The translations under genes and the position numbers were made by a program. From Modestobacter marinus (GTDB lineage Bacteria; Actinomycetota; Actinomycetes; Mycobacteriales; Geodermatophilaceae), in NCBI RefSeq assembly GCF_019799945.1, contig NZ_JABGCH010000010.1, positions 1-64,000 on the forward strand: a DNA stretch of 64,000 nucleotides. The letters are read 5' to 3'. The notes under the pieces are model-generated. The model was not told the origin of the DNA and did not search any database. It saw nothing but the letters and a program-made list of their open reading frames with translations. Shown here piece by piece: positions 48,430-56,047 of the stretch. Within the stretch, counting starts at the first letter, position 1. Each line of letters starts with the position of its first letter.

Positions 48430-49593
48430 TCAGGAGATCCGGCGGGCGGCCGGACCGGAGGTCACCGTCAGGGTGACCGGCTCCGTCAGGTCCCGCTCCC
48501 GGCAGGCGGCGACGACCGCGTCGCTCACCGCTTCGGCGTCCTCCGGCCGGATCAGCGCGATCGCCGAGCCCCCGAAGCCGCCGCCGACCATGCGGGCGCC
48601 CAGCGCCCCGGCTTCCCGCGCCGCGGCCACGACGACGTCCAGCTCCACCGCCGAGACCTCGTAGTCGTTCCGCAGCGAGGCGTGCGAGGCGTCCAGCAGC
48701 GGGCCGATCGCGGCCACCCGCCCGGCGCGCACCAGCTCGACCACGGCGTCGACCCGCTGGTTCTCCGAGATAACGTGCCGGGCCCGGGCCTGCAGGCGCG
48801 GGTCGGTCAGCCGCTCGACCTCGCCCGGGCCGGCGTCGCTGAGCCACTCCAGGCCCAGCTGCCGGGCGGCCTCGTCGCAGTCGACGCGGCGCTTGGCGTA
48901 CTGGCCGTCGGCCAGCGTGTGCTTCACCCGGGTGTCGATGACCATGAGCTCCAGGCCGGCCTCCGCCAGGCCCAGGTGCACCGGCTCGGTGCGGAAGTCC
49001 CGGGTGTGGATGAGCAGCGCCGAGCCCTCCTCGGCGAGCAGCGCGACGGTCTGGTCCATCCCGCCAGTGCCGGCGCCCACGACCTCGTTCTCCGCCCGGA
49101 TCGCGGCCCGGATGAGCAGGTGGCGCAGCGTCTCGTCGTCGTCCCGGCCGGCCAGCTCGGCGGCGGCGATCGCCACGGCCGCCTCCAGCGACGCGGAGCT
49201 GGACAACCCTGCGCCCAGCGGGACGTCGCTGCTGACGGCGAGGTCCATGCCCGGCACGTCCACGCCCGCCTGCTGCAGCGCCCACAGGGTGCCGGCGGCG
49301 TAGGCGGCCCAGCCGGAGACCGCGCCCGGGCCCAGGTCGGCGAGGGTGCCCTCGAACGGCGCGGCGTGCGGGTCGGAGCTGGCCAGCCGCACCCGGTCGT
49401 CGTCCCGGCGGCGCACCGCCGCGGCGGTCACCCGGGTGAGCGCCAGGGGCAGGCAGCGTCCGCCGTTGTAGTCGACGTGCTCGCCGATCAGGTTGACCCG
49501 GCCGGGGGCGGCCCAGACCCCGTCCGTCTCCACGCCCCAGACCGAGCGCAGCTCGGCGACAGCGAGCTCCGCCTGCTCCTTCGCACTGCTCAC
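48430..49593 (-). CDS. galK: Galactokinase
   Basis: A 387-residue GHMP kinase phosphorylating galactose. Motif 1 is APGRVNLIGEHVDYNGG (galactose and phosphate binding), motif 2 is PLGAGLSSSASLEAA, motif 3 is GARMVGGGFGGSAIAL. KRRVDCDEAARQLG is typical of GalK. GTG at 49591-49593. It follows galT with a 79-bp gap that contains a dispersed repeat. Confidence 0.95.
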   Translation of the reverse strand: MSSAKEQAELAVAELRSVWGVETDGVWAAPGRVNLIGEHVDYNGGRCLPLALTRVTAAAVRRRDDDRVRLASSDPHAAPFEGTLADLGPGAVSGWAAYAAGTLWALQQAGVDVPGMDLAVSSDVPLGAGLSSSASLEAAVAIAAAELAGRDDDETLRHLLIRAAIRAENEVVGAGTGGMDQTVALLAEEGSALLIHTRDFRTEPVHLGLAEAGLELMVIDTRVKHTLADGQYAKRRVDCDEAARQLGLEWLSDAGPGEVERLTDPRLQARARHVISENQRVDAVVELVRAGRVAAIGPLLDASHASLRNDYEVSAVELDVVVAAAREAGALGARMVGGGFGGSAIALIRPEDAEAVSDAVVAACRERDLTEPVTLTVTSGPAARRIS

Positions 49594-49622
49594 AGCAATC
49601 CCCGTTCGGTCCCGCGCGGCGC

Positions 49623-49663
49623 TCCGCTCCTCGCTCGCTGGCCCTCGCTGCGGTGCTCACGCC
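49623..49663. repeat. Dispersed intergenic repeat, copy 2
   Basis: Matches the 36106-36146 segment at about 34 of 41 positions (shared core TCGCTGGC, then CTGCG and TGCTC). It lies in the galT-galK gap. Confidence 0.5.
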
Positions 49664-49672
49664 GCTGTCCGC

Positions 49673-50830
49673 TCACGACGCCACCTCGCGCAGCCGGTCC
49701 GCGATCCGCTCCGGCGTCGTGTCGTTGATCCACGCACCCATGCCGGACTCCGAGCCGGCCAGGTACTTCAGCTTTCCCGGCGCGCGCAGCAACGAGAACA
49801 GCCGCAGGTGCAGCCGGCCCAGCTCCCGGTCCTCTCCCGTCGGTGCCTGGTGCCAGCCGGCGATGTAGGGCACCTGGTCCACCCCGGGGTGGAAGCGGTC
49901 GACGCGGCGGAGCAGCTCCTGGTAGAGCCCGGCAAGCTCGTCCCGCTCGGCGTCGTCCAGGGCGGCGAGGTCGGGCACGTCGCGGTGCGGCGCGAGGTGC
50001 ACCTCGACCGGCCAGCGCGCGGCGCGGGGCACGTAGGCGGTGAAGTGCTCACCGCGGAGCACCACGCGGGTGCCCTCGGAGCGCTCCGCGTCGAGCACGT
50101 CGCGCAGCAGGTCGTTGCCGGTCGCCTGCCGGTGGCGGCGGGCCTGCTCGAGGAACTGCGCCGACCGGGGCGGGACGAACGGGTATGCGTAGATCTGCCC
50201 GTGCGGGTGGCTGAGCGTCACCCCGATCTCCTCGCCGCGGTTCTCGAAGACGAAGACCTCGGCGATCCGCGGGTCGGCCGAGTGGGCCTCGGTCCGCTGC
50301 GCCCACGCCTCGACGATCGTGCGCATCCGCGCGGCCGGCAGCTCCACCACCGACGCCGCGTGGTCGCTGGAGAAGACGACGACGTCGCAGTGCCCGTAGG
50401 CGGTCCCGTCGGCCGGGCCCAGGACCGGCGGCTGCGGTGCGCCGGGTTCGACGGTCAGCGGCGCGAGGCTCGGGAAGCGGTTGGCGAAGACGGCGACGTC
50501 GTAGTCGCGGTCGGGCACCTCGCTGGGGCGGGCCGGGTCGCGGGTCGGGCAGAGCGGGCAGTCCGCCGCGCTGGGCAGGAAGGTCCGGTTCATCCGGTGC
50601 CCGGCGATGGTGACCCACTCGCCGGTCAGCACGTCGAAGCGGACCTCGCCGGCGCGTGGGGGCTCGGGCAGCGGGCGGGTGTCGACGGCGTCGTGCACCG
50701 GCCCCGGCGTCGCCTCGTCGTCGAAGTAGAGAATCGGCCGGCTGTCGGCCATGGCCCGCTCGGTGACCTGCCCGGGCCAGTGGTGCGGCGCGGACTCCGC
50801 TGACGTCGCGGTCGAGGCTCCCCGTCCCAT
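49673..50830 (-). CDS. galT: Galactose-1-phosphate uridylyltransferase
   Basis: A 385-residue HIT-superfamily enzyme of the Leloir pathway. The catalytic HPH motif is in VTLSHPHGQIYAYP, zinc-type cysteines in DCPLCPTRDP, and EVHLAPHRDVPDL and YIAGWHQAP are typical second-half motifs. ACAGGAGG lies 6 nt before the ATG at 50830, deciding the start and giving an N-terminal extension of about 25 residues. galT-galK form an operon; no epimerase galE is close. Confidence 0.95.
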   Translation of the reverse strand: MGRGASTATSAESAPHHWPGQVTERAMADSRPILYFDDEATPGPVHDAVDTRPLPEPPRAGEVRFDVLTGEWVTIAGHRMNRTFLPSAADCPLCPTRDPARPSEVPDRDYDVAVFANRFPSLAPLTVEPGAPQPPVLGPADGTAYGHCDVVVFSSDHAASVVELPAARMRTIVEAWAQRTEAHSADPRIAEVFVFENRGEEIGVTLSHPHGQIYAYPFVPPRSAQFLEQARRHRQATGNDLLRDVLDAERSEGTRVVLRGEHFTAYVPRAARWPVEVHLAPHRDVPDLAALDDAERDELAGLYQELLRRVDRFHPGVDQVPYIAGWHQAPTGEDRELGRLHLRLFSLLRAPGKLKYLAGSESGMGAWINDTTPERIADRLREVAS

Positions 50831-50880
50831 CCGTTCCTCCTGTTCCGGTCCACCGCTGGCACAGCGGCAGGCAGACAGAC

Positions 50881-50918
50881 GGAGGGTCCGGTCACCGCGT
50901 GCGGTGACCGGACCCTCC
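50881..50918 (-). terminator. Strong hairpin between initiator tRNA and galT
   Basis: A perfect 18-bp stem, GGAGGGTCCGGTCACCGC paired with its complement, with a 2-nt spacer, directly after the tRNA 3' end on the minus strand and followed by GTCTGTCTG. Confidence 0.85.
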
Positions 50919-50921
50919 GGT

Positions 50922-50998
50922 TGGTAGCGGGGACAGGATTTGAACCTGTGACCTCTGGGTTATGAGCCCAGCGAGCTACCGAGCTGCTCCACCCCGCG
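50922..50998 (-). tRNA. Initiator tRNA-fMet (CAT)
   Basis: A 77-nt tRNA with encoded CCA. The anticodon loop CTCATAA gives CAU. Initiator hallmarks are visible: position 1 is C and does not pair with position 72 (U), and the anticodon stem holds three consecutive G-C pairs (CTGGG / CCCAG). The 5' end CGCGGGGTGGAGCAG is nearly identical to other bacterial initiator tRNAs. The T arm is ACAGG-TTCAAAT-CCTGT. Confidence 0.97.
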
Positions 50999-51460
50999 TC
51001 GGTAGGATCAGGTTACCCCAGGCCGGGAGGACGCCGCGCAGGGGGGTGGGGACCGCGGTCATCGGCGGCGGCATCCACGTCACCAGCCAGGCGAGCAGCA
51101 GCGCCAGCGGCAGCAGCACCGAGCCGGCGAGCACGACCACCAGCGCCGCGGCCTGGGCCGCACTCGCGCCGTGCAGGTGCCCGAGGTGGAACACCAGGTG
51201 AGGGACGGCGAACGTCAGGTACGCCAGCAGCACCACGACGACCAGCCGCGCTCCGTCCACACGGCCGCGGCCGTCAGGACGACGGCCAGCCCGAGCGTGG
51301 CGCCCCCGAAGTCGCGGAAGAGGTGCTCGCTGAACGGCGGCGTGAGGTCGACCGTGGGCACGTCGGCGTAGAAGCTCGCCGGGGACGACAGCGTCCACAG
51401 CCCCAGCACGATCTGCACGGCCGCGAGGAGCGCCAGCCCGGCCCGCAGCAAGGGGATCAC
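50976..51460 (-). pseudogene. Frameshifted four-helix membrane protein
   Basis: From a GTG at 51458-51460, overlapping the upstream stop by 4 nt (GTGA), the frame encodes IPLLRAGLALLAAVQIVLG and FRDFGGATLGLAVVLTAAAV. It then loses sense at about 51245 (WCCWRT, stop). A second frame resumes exactly there with RLVVVVLLAYLTFAVPHLVF and further helices. One base missing or two extra explain the break. Without it the protein would be about 160 residues with four helices. Its stop falls inside the initiator tRNA. It is either a pseudogene or a sequencing error. Confidence 0.7.
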
Positions 51461-52209
51461 CGGAGGGCTCCCGACCGGGTGGCCAGGTGGGCGGCGAAGG
51501 TCTGCCGTCCGAACGCCGGCCCCGGGACCAGCGCCGCACCCGACCGGTAGGCGGCGAACAGCTTGCCCGGCAGGGACAGCGGCAGCACCGGCCGGCGCGT
51601 GCCGGTGGCCCGCGCCCACATCCGGGCCAGCTCGGGGAGACCGTGCTGCTCCGGGCCGCCGATGTCGGCCACCCGCCCGGCCGGGGCCGCGCCGGCGAGC
51701 TCGGCCAGCCGGTCGGCGACCTCCTCGACGGCGATCGGCTGCAGGCGGATCGCCGGCGCGACGACGACCGGCGAACGGCGCTGCGCGGTGAACATGGCCT
51801 CGACGAAGGAGTGGAACTGGGTGGCCCGCAGGACGGTGGAGGGCAGGCCGGACTCCCGGACCAGCCGCTCGATGACCACCTTGTCCCGGTAGTAGGCCAG
51901 CGGTATGTCGTCGATCCCGACGATGGAGATGAGCACGAGGTGCTGGACCCCGGCGGCGGTGGCGGCGTCCAGCAGCCTGCGGGTCGCCTCGACGTCCCCC
52001 TTGCCCCGCGGCCCGGTGGCCAGGTGCAGCACCGTGTCCGCGCCGGCCACCGCCTCGCGGAGACCGGCGCCGGTGAGCAGGTCCCCCGTCGTGAGCCCGG
52101 GGCCGCTGAGCCGGCTGAGGGCGCGGACGTGGTGCCCGGCGGCACGCAGCCGCGAGACGGTGGGGACGCCGAGGACGCCGGTCGCTCCGGTGACCAACGT
52201 GGTCGTCAT
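51457..52209 (-). CDS. NAD(P)-binding epimerase/NmrA-like protein
   Basis: A 250-residue Rossmann protein, atypical SDR type. It starts TTTLVTGATGVLGVPTVSRL (TGATGxxG cofactor motif), then ADTVLHLATG and VLISIVGIDDIPLAYYRDKV; the YYRDK element stands at the usual Tyr/Lys position. ATG at 52207-52209 with AAAGGGAG upstream. It directly follows the ECF41 sigma factor gene, which is the usual partner arrangement for this sigma group. Confidence 0.85.
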   Translation of the reverse strand: MTTTLVTGATGVLGVPTVSRLRAAGHHVRALSRLSGPGLTTGDLLTGAGLREAVAGADTVLHLATGPRGKGDVEATRRLLDAATAAGVQHLVLISIVGIDDIPLAYYRDKVVIERLVRESGLPSTVLRATQFHSFVEAMFTAQRRSPVVVAPAIRLQPIAVEEVADRLAELAGAAPAGRVADIGGPEQHGLPELARMWARATGTRRPVLPLSLPGKLFAAYRSGAALVPGPAFGRQTFAAHLATRSGALR

Positions 52210-52226
52210 GGGTGGTTCTCCCTTTC

Positions 52227-53141
52227 TCACCCGCTCAGACCGGACAGCCCGCCGATCCGTGACAGCTGCCCGTGGGCGTAGGTCAGCTTCTCCGGGTTCA
52301 CGACCAGGTCCAGCTCGGTCAACCGCTCGCCGTCGGTGTGCAGCACGAGCACGGCGCGCAGGTCCCCGTCGTCGGTGAAGGCCACCGCCGGGGCGCCGTT
52401 GACCTCGACGAGGGCCGGGAGCAGCCCCTGCTGGAAGCGGTGGACGAGGCCGATGACGTAGCGGGCCACGTCGTTGCGCCCCCGCACCGGGCGGCGGGCC
52501 GCGTGCACCACGCCACCGCCGTCGGCACGCGACACGACGTCCGCGGTCAGCAGGGCCTCCAGCCCGCCGAGGTCGCCGTCCCGGGCGGCGACGAGGAAGC
52601 GGGCGATCAGGTCCTGCCAGTGGGCGACGTCCACCTCCCGGGACTGCGCGACGGCGACGTGCCGCCGGGCCCGCGAGTGCAGCTGCCGGGCGTTGGCCTC
52701 AGTGGTCCCGATCAGCTCGGCGACCTCCCGCGGGCTGTACGCGAAGGCCTCGCGGAGCACGTAGGCGGCGCGTTCCGCCGGGGGCAGCCGCTCCAGGAGC
52801 GCCAGCAGCGCGAACGAGACGCTCTCCCGCTGCACCGCGTCCTCCAGCGGGCCGAGGTCCGGCTCCGCGCCGGGCCCGGTCAGCACCGGTTCCGGCAGCC
52901 ACGGCCCGACGTAGACCTCGCGGCGGGCGCGGGCCGAGGTCAGCGCGGTGAGGCTCAGGTTGGTGACGGTGCGCGCCAGGTAGGCCGCCGGGTCCGACAC
53001 CCGGGCGTGGTCGACGCCCCGCCAGCGCAGCCAAGCGTCCTGCACCACGTCCTCGGCGTCTGCGGCCGAGCCCAGCATCCGGCAGGCGATGCCGAACAGC
53101 CGCTGACGCTGGGCCTGGAAGTCGTCGAGCGCCGTCGTCAC
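52227..53141 (-). CDS. ECF41-type sigma factor (SigJ-like) with SnoaL-like C-terminus
   Basis: A 304-residue sigma factor. Regions 2 and 4 occupy about 1-165 (FGIACRMLGSAADAEDVVQDAWLRW; PAERAAYVLREAFAYSPREVAEL). The C-terminal about 135 residues are a SnoaL/NTF2-like domain with the characteristic ADGGG and NPEKL motifs. In ECF41 proteins this extension replaces an anti-sigma factor and modulates activity from within. Its common target is an adjacent oxidoreductase/epimerase operon, here present 17 bp downstream. GTG start with CAGGAT 6 nt upstream. Confidence 0.92.
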   Translation of the reverse strand: MTTALDDFQAQRQRLFGIACRMLGSAADAEDVVQDAWLRWRGVDHARVSDPAAYLARTVTNLSLTALTSARARREVYVGPWLPEPVLTGPGAEPDLGPLEDAVQRESVSFALLALLERLPPAERAAYVLREAFAYSPREVAELIGTTEANARQLHSRARRHVAVAQSREVDVAHWQDLIARFLVAARDGDLGGLEALLTADVVSRADGGGVVHAARRPVRGRNDVARYVIGLVHRFQQGLLPALVEVNGAPAVAFTDDGDLRAVLVLHTDGERLTELDLVVNPEKLTYAHGQLSRIGGLSGLSG

Positions 53142-53178
53142 GCCGTCATCCTGGCAGCGGGCGGGACCTCTCCGGCGC

Positions 53179-53184
53179 TACGGT
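53179..53184 (+). promoter_or_regulatory. -10 element of a probable leaderless transcript
   Basis: TACGGT lies 7 nt before the GTG at 53192, with no ribosome site. Confidence 0.4.
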
Positions 53185-53191
53185 CCGGCGG

Positions 53192-53959
53192 GTGACGGCT
53201 GACCACGTCCCCCGGGCGGCACGCCGTGTGGCAGGGGACTGGCGCGTGCTGAGCAGCCGCACCGAGCGGCCGGCGGCGTTCGACCCCTCGATGGTCGCCG
53301 ACCTGCCCGCCGCTGCGCGCCGCTGGCTCACCCATGCCGTCGCGCCCGGGACCCCGCTGTGGCGGACGGTGGAGCTGTCCATGCGCGGGGAGATCCGCAT
53401 CGGCACGTGGCGCCCGTTCACCGCGCGCCAGGTGCTCGCGCCGCCGCGCGGTCTCGTCTGGGCGGCCACCGCGCGGCTGTACGGGCTCCCCGTGACCGGC
53501 TTCGACCGGTTCAGCTCGGGCTCGGGTGAGATGCGCTGGCGGCTGGGCGGGCTCGTCCCCCTGCTGTCCGCGTCCGGGCCGGACGTCACGCGCAGCGCGG
53601 CGGGCCGCCTGGCCGGCGAGGCGACCCTGCTGCCGACGGCGTTCCGCAGCGCCACCTGGACGCCGGGGTCCGCCGAGGACCGGGTCGTCGCCACCTGGCA
53701 CGTCAGTGGGCAGGACGAGCGCGTCGAGCTGCAGGTGGGCCCGGACGGGCGGCTGCTCGGCGCGGAGATGGACCGCTGGGGGAACCCCGGCGGCGCGCCG
53801 TTCGGCCGGCACCGGTTCGGGGTGGCCTTCGAGGCGGAGCGGACCTCCGCCGGCGTGACCATCGGCTCGGTCCTCCGTGCCGGCTGGTGGTGGGGCACGG
53901 ACCGTCAGGCGGAGGGTGAGTTCTTCCGGGCCCGGATCACCGGAGCGACGTTCCGGTGA
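53192..53959 (+). CDS. DUF6544-like protein of unknown function
   Basis: A 255-residue soluble protein. It has an N-terminal helix, a PAAARRWLTHAVAPGTPL segment, and a long antiparallel beta region (SMRGEIRIGTWRPFTARQ; YGLPVTGFDRFSSGSGEMRW; LQVGPDGRLLGAEMDRWGNP) ending in FGVAFEAERTSAGVTI. This pattern fits the DUF6544/DUF6920 group, whose role is unknown. It is divergent from the ECF41 gene with 50 bp between starts, so it could be co-regulated. Confidence 0.7.
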   Translation: MTADHVPRAARRVAGDWRVLSSRTERPAAFDPSMVADLPAAARRWLTHAVAPGTPLWRTVELSMRGEIRIGTWRPFTARQVLAPPRGLVWAATARLYGLPVTGFDRFSSGSGEMRWRLGGLVPLLSASGPDVTRSAAGRLAGEATLLPTAFRSATWTPGSAEDRVVATWHVSGQDERVELQVGPDGRLLGAEMDRWGNPGGAPFGRHRFGVAFEAERTSAGVTIGSVLRAGWWWGTDRQAEGEFFRARITGATFR

Positions 53960-53978
53960 CCCGGGCCCGCCGGCCGGG

Positions 53979-55032
53979 TCAGGGGCGCAGGCGGTAGAAG
54001 CGCCAGAAGCCGAACCCCTCGATCGGCGTCGACGGCCGCGAACCCGGCCCGCTGCGCGAGGTCGCGCACGGTGGACGACCGGATCACCGTCCCGGTCGCC
54101 GCCGACGGCCGGTGCGACCGGGCGTCCGGCAGGCACACCAGCGTGCTGAACCCGTACAGCAGCCGTTCGACGTCGCTTCCCGGCGCGGTGGACTCCTCCT
54201 CGGCGGCCTCGTCCATCACGACGACCACTCCCCCGGGCCGCAGCGCCCGGCGCGCCGCCGACAGCACGTCCACCGGATGGGGCAGGTCGTGGAGGCACTC
54301 GAAGGCGAAGACGGCGTCGACGGACGCCTCCAGCAGCGCCGTGGCGGCGTCCCCGGTCACGAACCGGACGCGCTCACCCAGGCGCCGCCCGCGGCGTGCC
54401 GCGCCGCCGCGGTGGTGGACGGGGCGTCGACGTCGTAGCCGCGCACGGACGCCCGCGGGTACGCCCGGGCGAGAGCGACCGTCGACCAGCCCTCGCCGCA
54501 GCCGACGTCGGCGATCCGGGCGCCCGGCCGGTCGAGCAGCTCGTGCAGGTCCGGCACGCGGCGCAGCGCCGGAGCCAGCTCCTGCTCGTACCAGGGGCGG
54601 TTCATGTCGGCCTGGCCGGTGCGGGCGTCCGGGCCGAACTGCGCCCGGCTCACGCCGGAGCCGGTCCGGTAGGCGTCCGCCAGCGCGGGCAGCTGCCCGG
54701 CCGCAGCCGCCACGAAGCGGGTCAACGGCGCGAGGTAGGCCAGGCTGGACCGGTCGGTGAACACCTCGGCCGCTCCCGGTGGCAGCTCGAACCGGCGGGG
54801 CTCGCCCGGCCCGGCCGGCTCGACGGCGGTGAGCAGACCGCCGGCGGCCTGCCAGTTCCGCCGCGGACAGCGGGCCCGCGCCGGCCATCGCCTGGTACCA
54901 GCCCAGCCGTTCGCCGAGGTAGATGGTCAGCGTGTCGAAGGCGCCGAGCGCGGCCTGGAACACGCGCTCGGCCACCTCGTCGGCGGTCGGCGCGACAGCA
55001 GCCGGGGCGGTGGGGTCCTGGACGGTGGTCAT
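53979..55032 (-). pseudogene. Class I SAM methyltransferase, multiply frameshifted
   Basis: Three frames must be joined to read the family. Start (ATG 55032, GAGGAGG upstream): VFQAALGAFDTLTIYLGERL. Near 54850 a deletion removes the expected winged-helix residues and shifts the frame to AGGLLTAVEP and on to ARIADVGCGEGWSTVAL (the SAM-binding motif). Near 54385 it shifts back to GERVRFVTGDAATALLE and FECLHDLPHPVDVL. Near 54030 a third shift gives IEGFGFWRFYRLRP, the usual C-terminus, with the stop at 53979-53981. The missing segment argues for real decay, not only read errors. Confidence 0.75.
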
Positions 55033-55057
55033 CGCTGTTCCTCCTCAGCGGGCGGGG

Positions 55058-55876
55058 TCAGGCCGCGCGGGCCGCGACGTCGACGGTCGTGGTCAGGAAG
55101 CGGGCCACCGCGTCGTGCACCTGGGCGCGGTCGCACTCGTTGAGGACGTCGTGCAGGTCGCCCGGGAAGGTGACGATCGAGGCGTTCGGCAGCTGCTCCG
55201 CGTTGGCGAGTCCGTCGGCGAGCGGGACCACCGGGTCCTCCTCACCGTGCACGAACAGCACCGGGAGGTCCGGGCGGCCGCCGTCCAGGCCGGCCCGCAC
55301 CTCCGGCCAGGTCGCGGCCACGGCGCGCAGCGTCTCGTGCCGGAACCCGCCGTGCCAGGTCAGCGGGTCGTGCAGCAGCGCGTGCACGTACTCGGGGTGG
55401 GTGCTGAAGATCTCGCTGGGGTCGACGTCGGCCGGTTCGTCCGCGGTCTCGCCGGCCAGCTCCTCCGCGACCCACGCCAGCGGGCGCAGCGGCGGCGCGG
55501 ACAGGACCAGCGCGTCCGCGATCGACGGGGACCGGAGGGCGAGCAGGTAGGCGGCCAGCGCACCGCCGGAGTGCCCCGCGAGCACCAGCGGACCGGCCGG
55601 GTGCTCGGCCCGCGCGATCGCGGCCAGCTGCCGGGCGTCGTCGACGTAGGAGTCCCACGTGGCGATGACCGCCCGCTCCCCGTCGCTGCGCCCGTGGCCG
55701 CAGGCGTCCATCGCGTGCACCGCCCAGCCGTCGGCGGCGAGCCGGCGGCCGAGGGCGTCGTACAGCCCGGCGTGCTCGCCGTAGCCGTGCAGGAGGACGA
55801 CGACGCCGCGCACCCCGCCCACGGGGTGCCAGGCGGTGTGGTGGACGCGTCCGACGGAACCGGGGAACCAGGGCAT
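55058..55876 (-). CDS. Alpha/beta hydrolase, monoacylglycerol-lipase-like
   Basis: A 272-residue serine hydrolase. The oxyanion segment is VVLLHGYGEHAGLYDAL, the nucleophile elbow is VLAGHSGGALAAYLL, the acid is in FVHGEEDPVVPLAD and the base in GDLHDVLNE. This arrangement (HGYGEHxGxY, HSxG, HxxxNE) is that of monoglyceride lipases. AGAGGAG lies 7 nt before the ATG at 55876. It is 25 bp upstream of the broken methyltransferase in the same direction. Confidence 0.9.
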   Translation of the reverse strand: MPWFPGSVGRVHHTAWHPVGGVRGVVVLLHGYGEHAGLYDALGRRLAADGWAVHAMDACGHGRSDGERAVIATWDSYVDDARQLAAIARAEHPAGPLVLAGHSGGALAAYLLALRSPSIADALVLSAPPLRPLAWVAEELAGETADEPADVDPSEIFSTHPEYVHALLHDPLTWHGGFRHETLRAVAATWPEVRAGLDGGRPDLPVLFVHGEEDPVVPLADGLANAEQLPNASIVTFPGDLHDVLNECDRAQVHDAVARFLTTTVDVAARAA

Positions 55877-56047
55877 GGACGTGCTCCTCTGCGATCGGGG
55901 GGACATCGGCCGGTGGCGGGGAGCGCCACGCGGGGAACCGATGCGAGGAGCGTGCGGGGGGCCCCTGTCGGCCCGGTGTCGTCGCGGTGTCGCCGTCCCT
56001 GCGGGCATGTCAGACTGCCCCGGTCAAACGTCGAGGTGGCCGCCGAC

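Noticed and set aside
50922-50998. Integration (attachment) site at the initiator tRNA
   Set aside because: No integrase, no direct repeat of the tRNA 3' end and no foreign-looking block adjacent to it.
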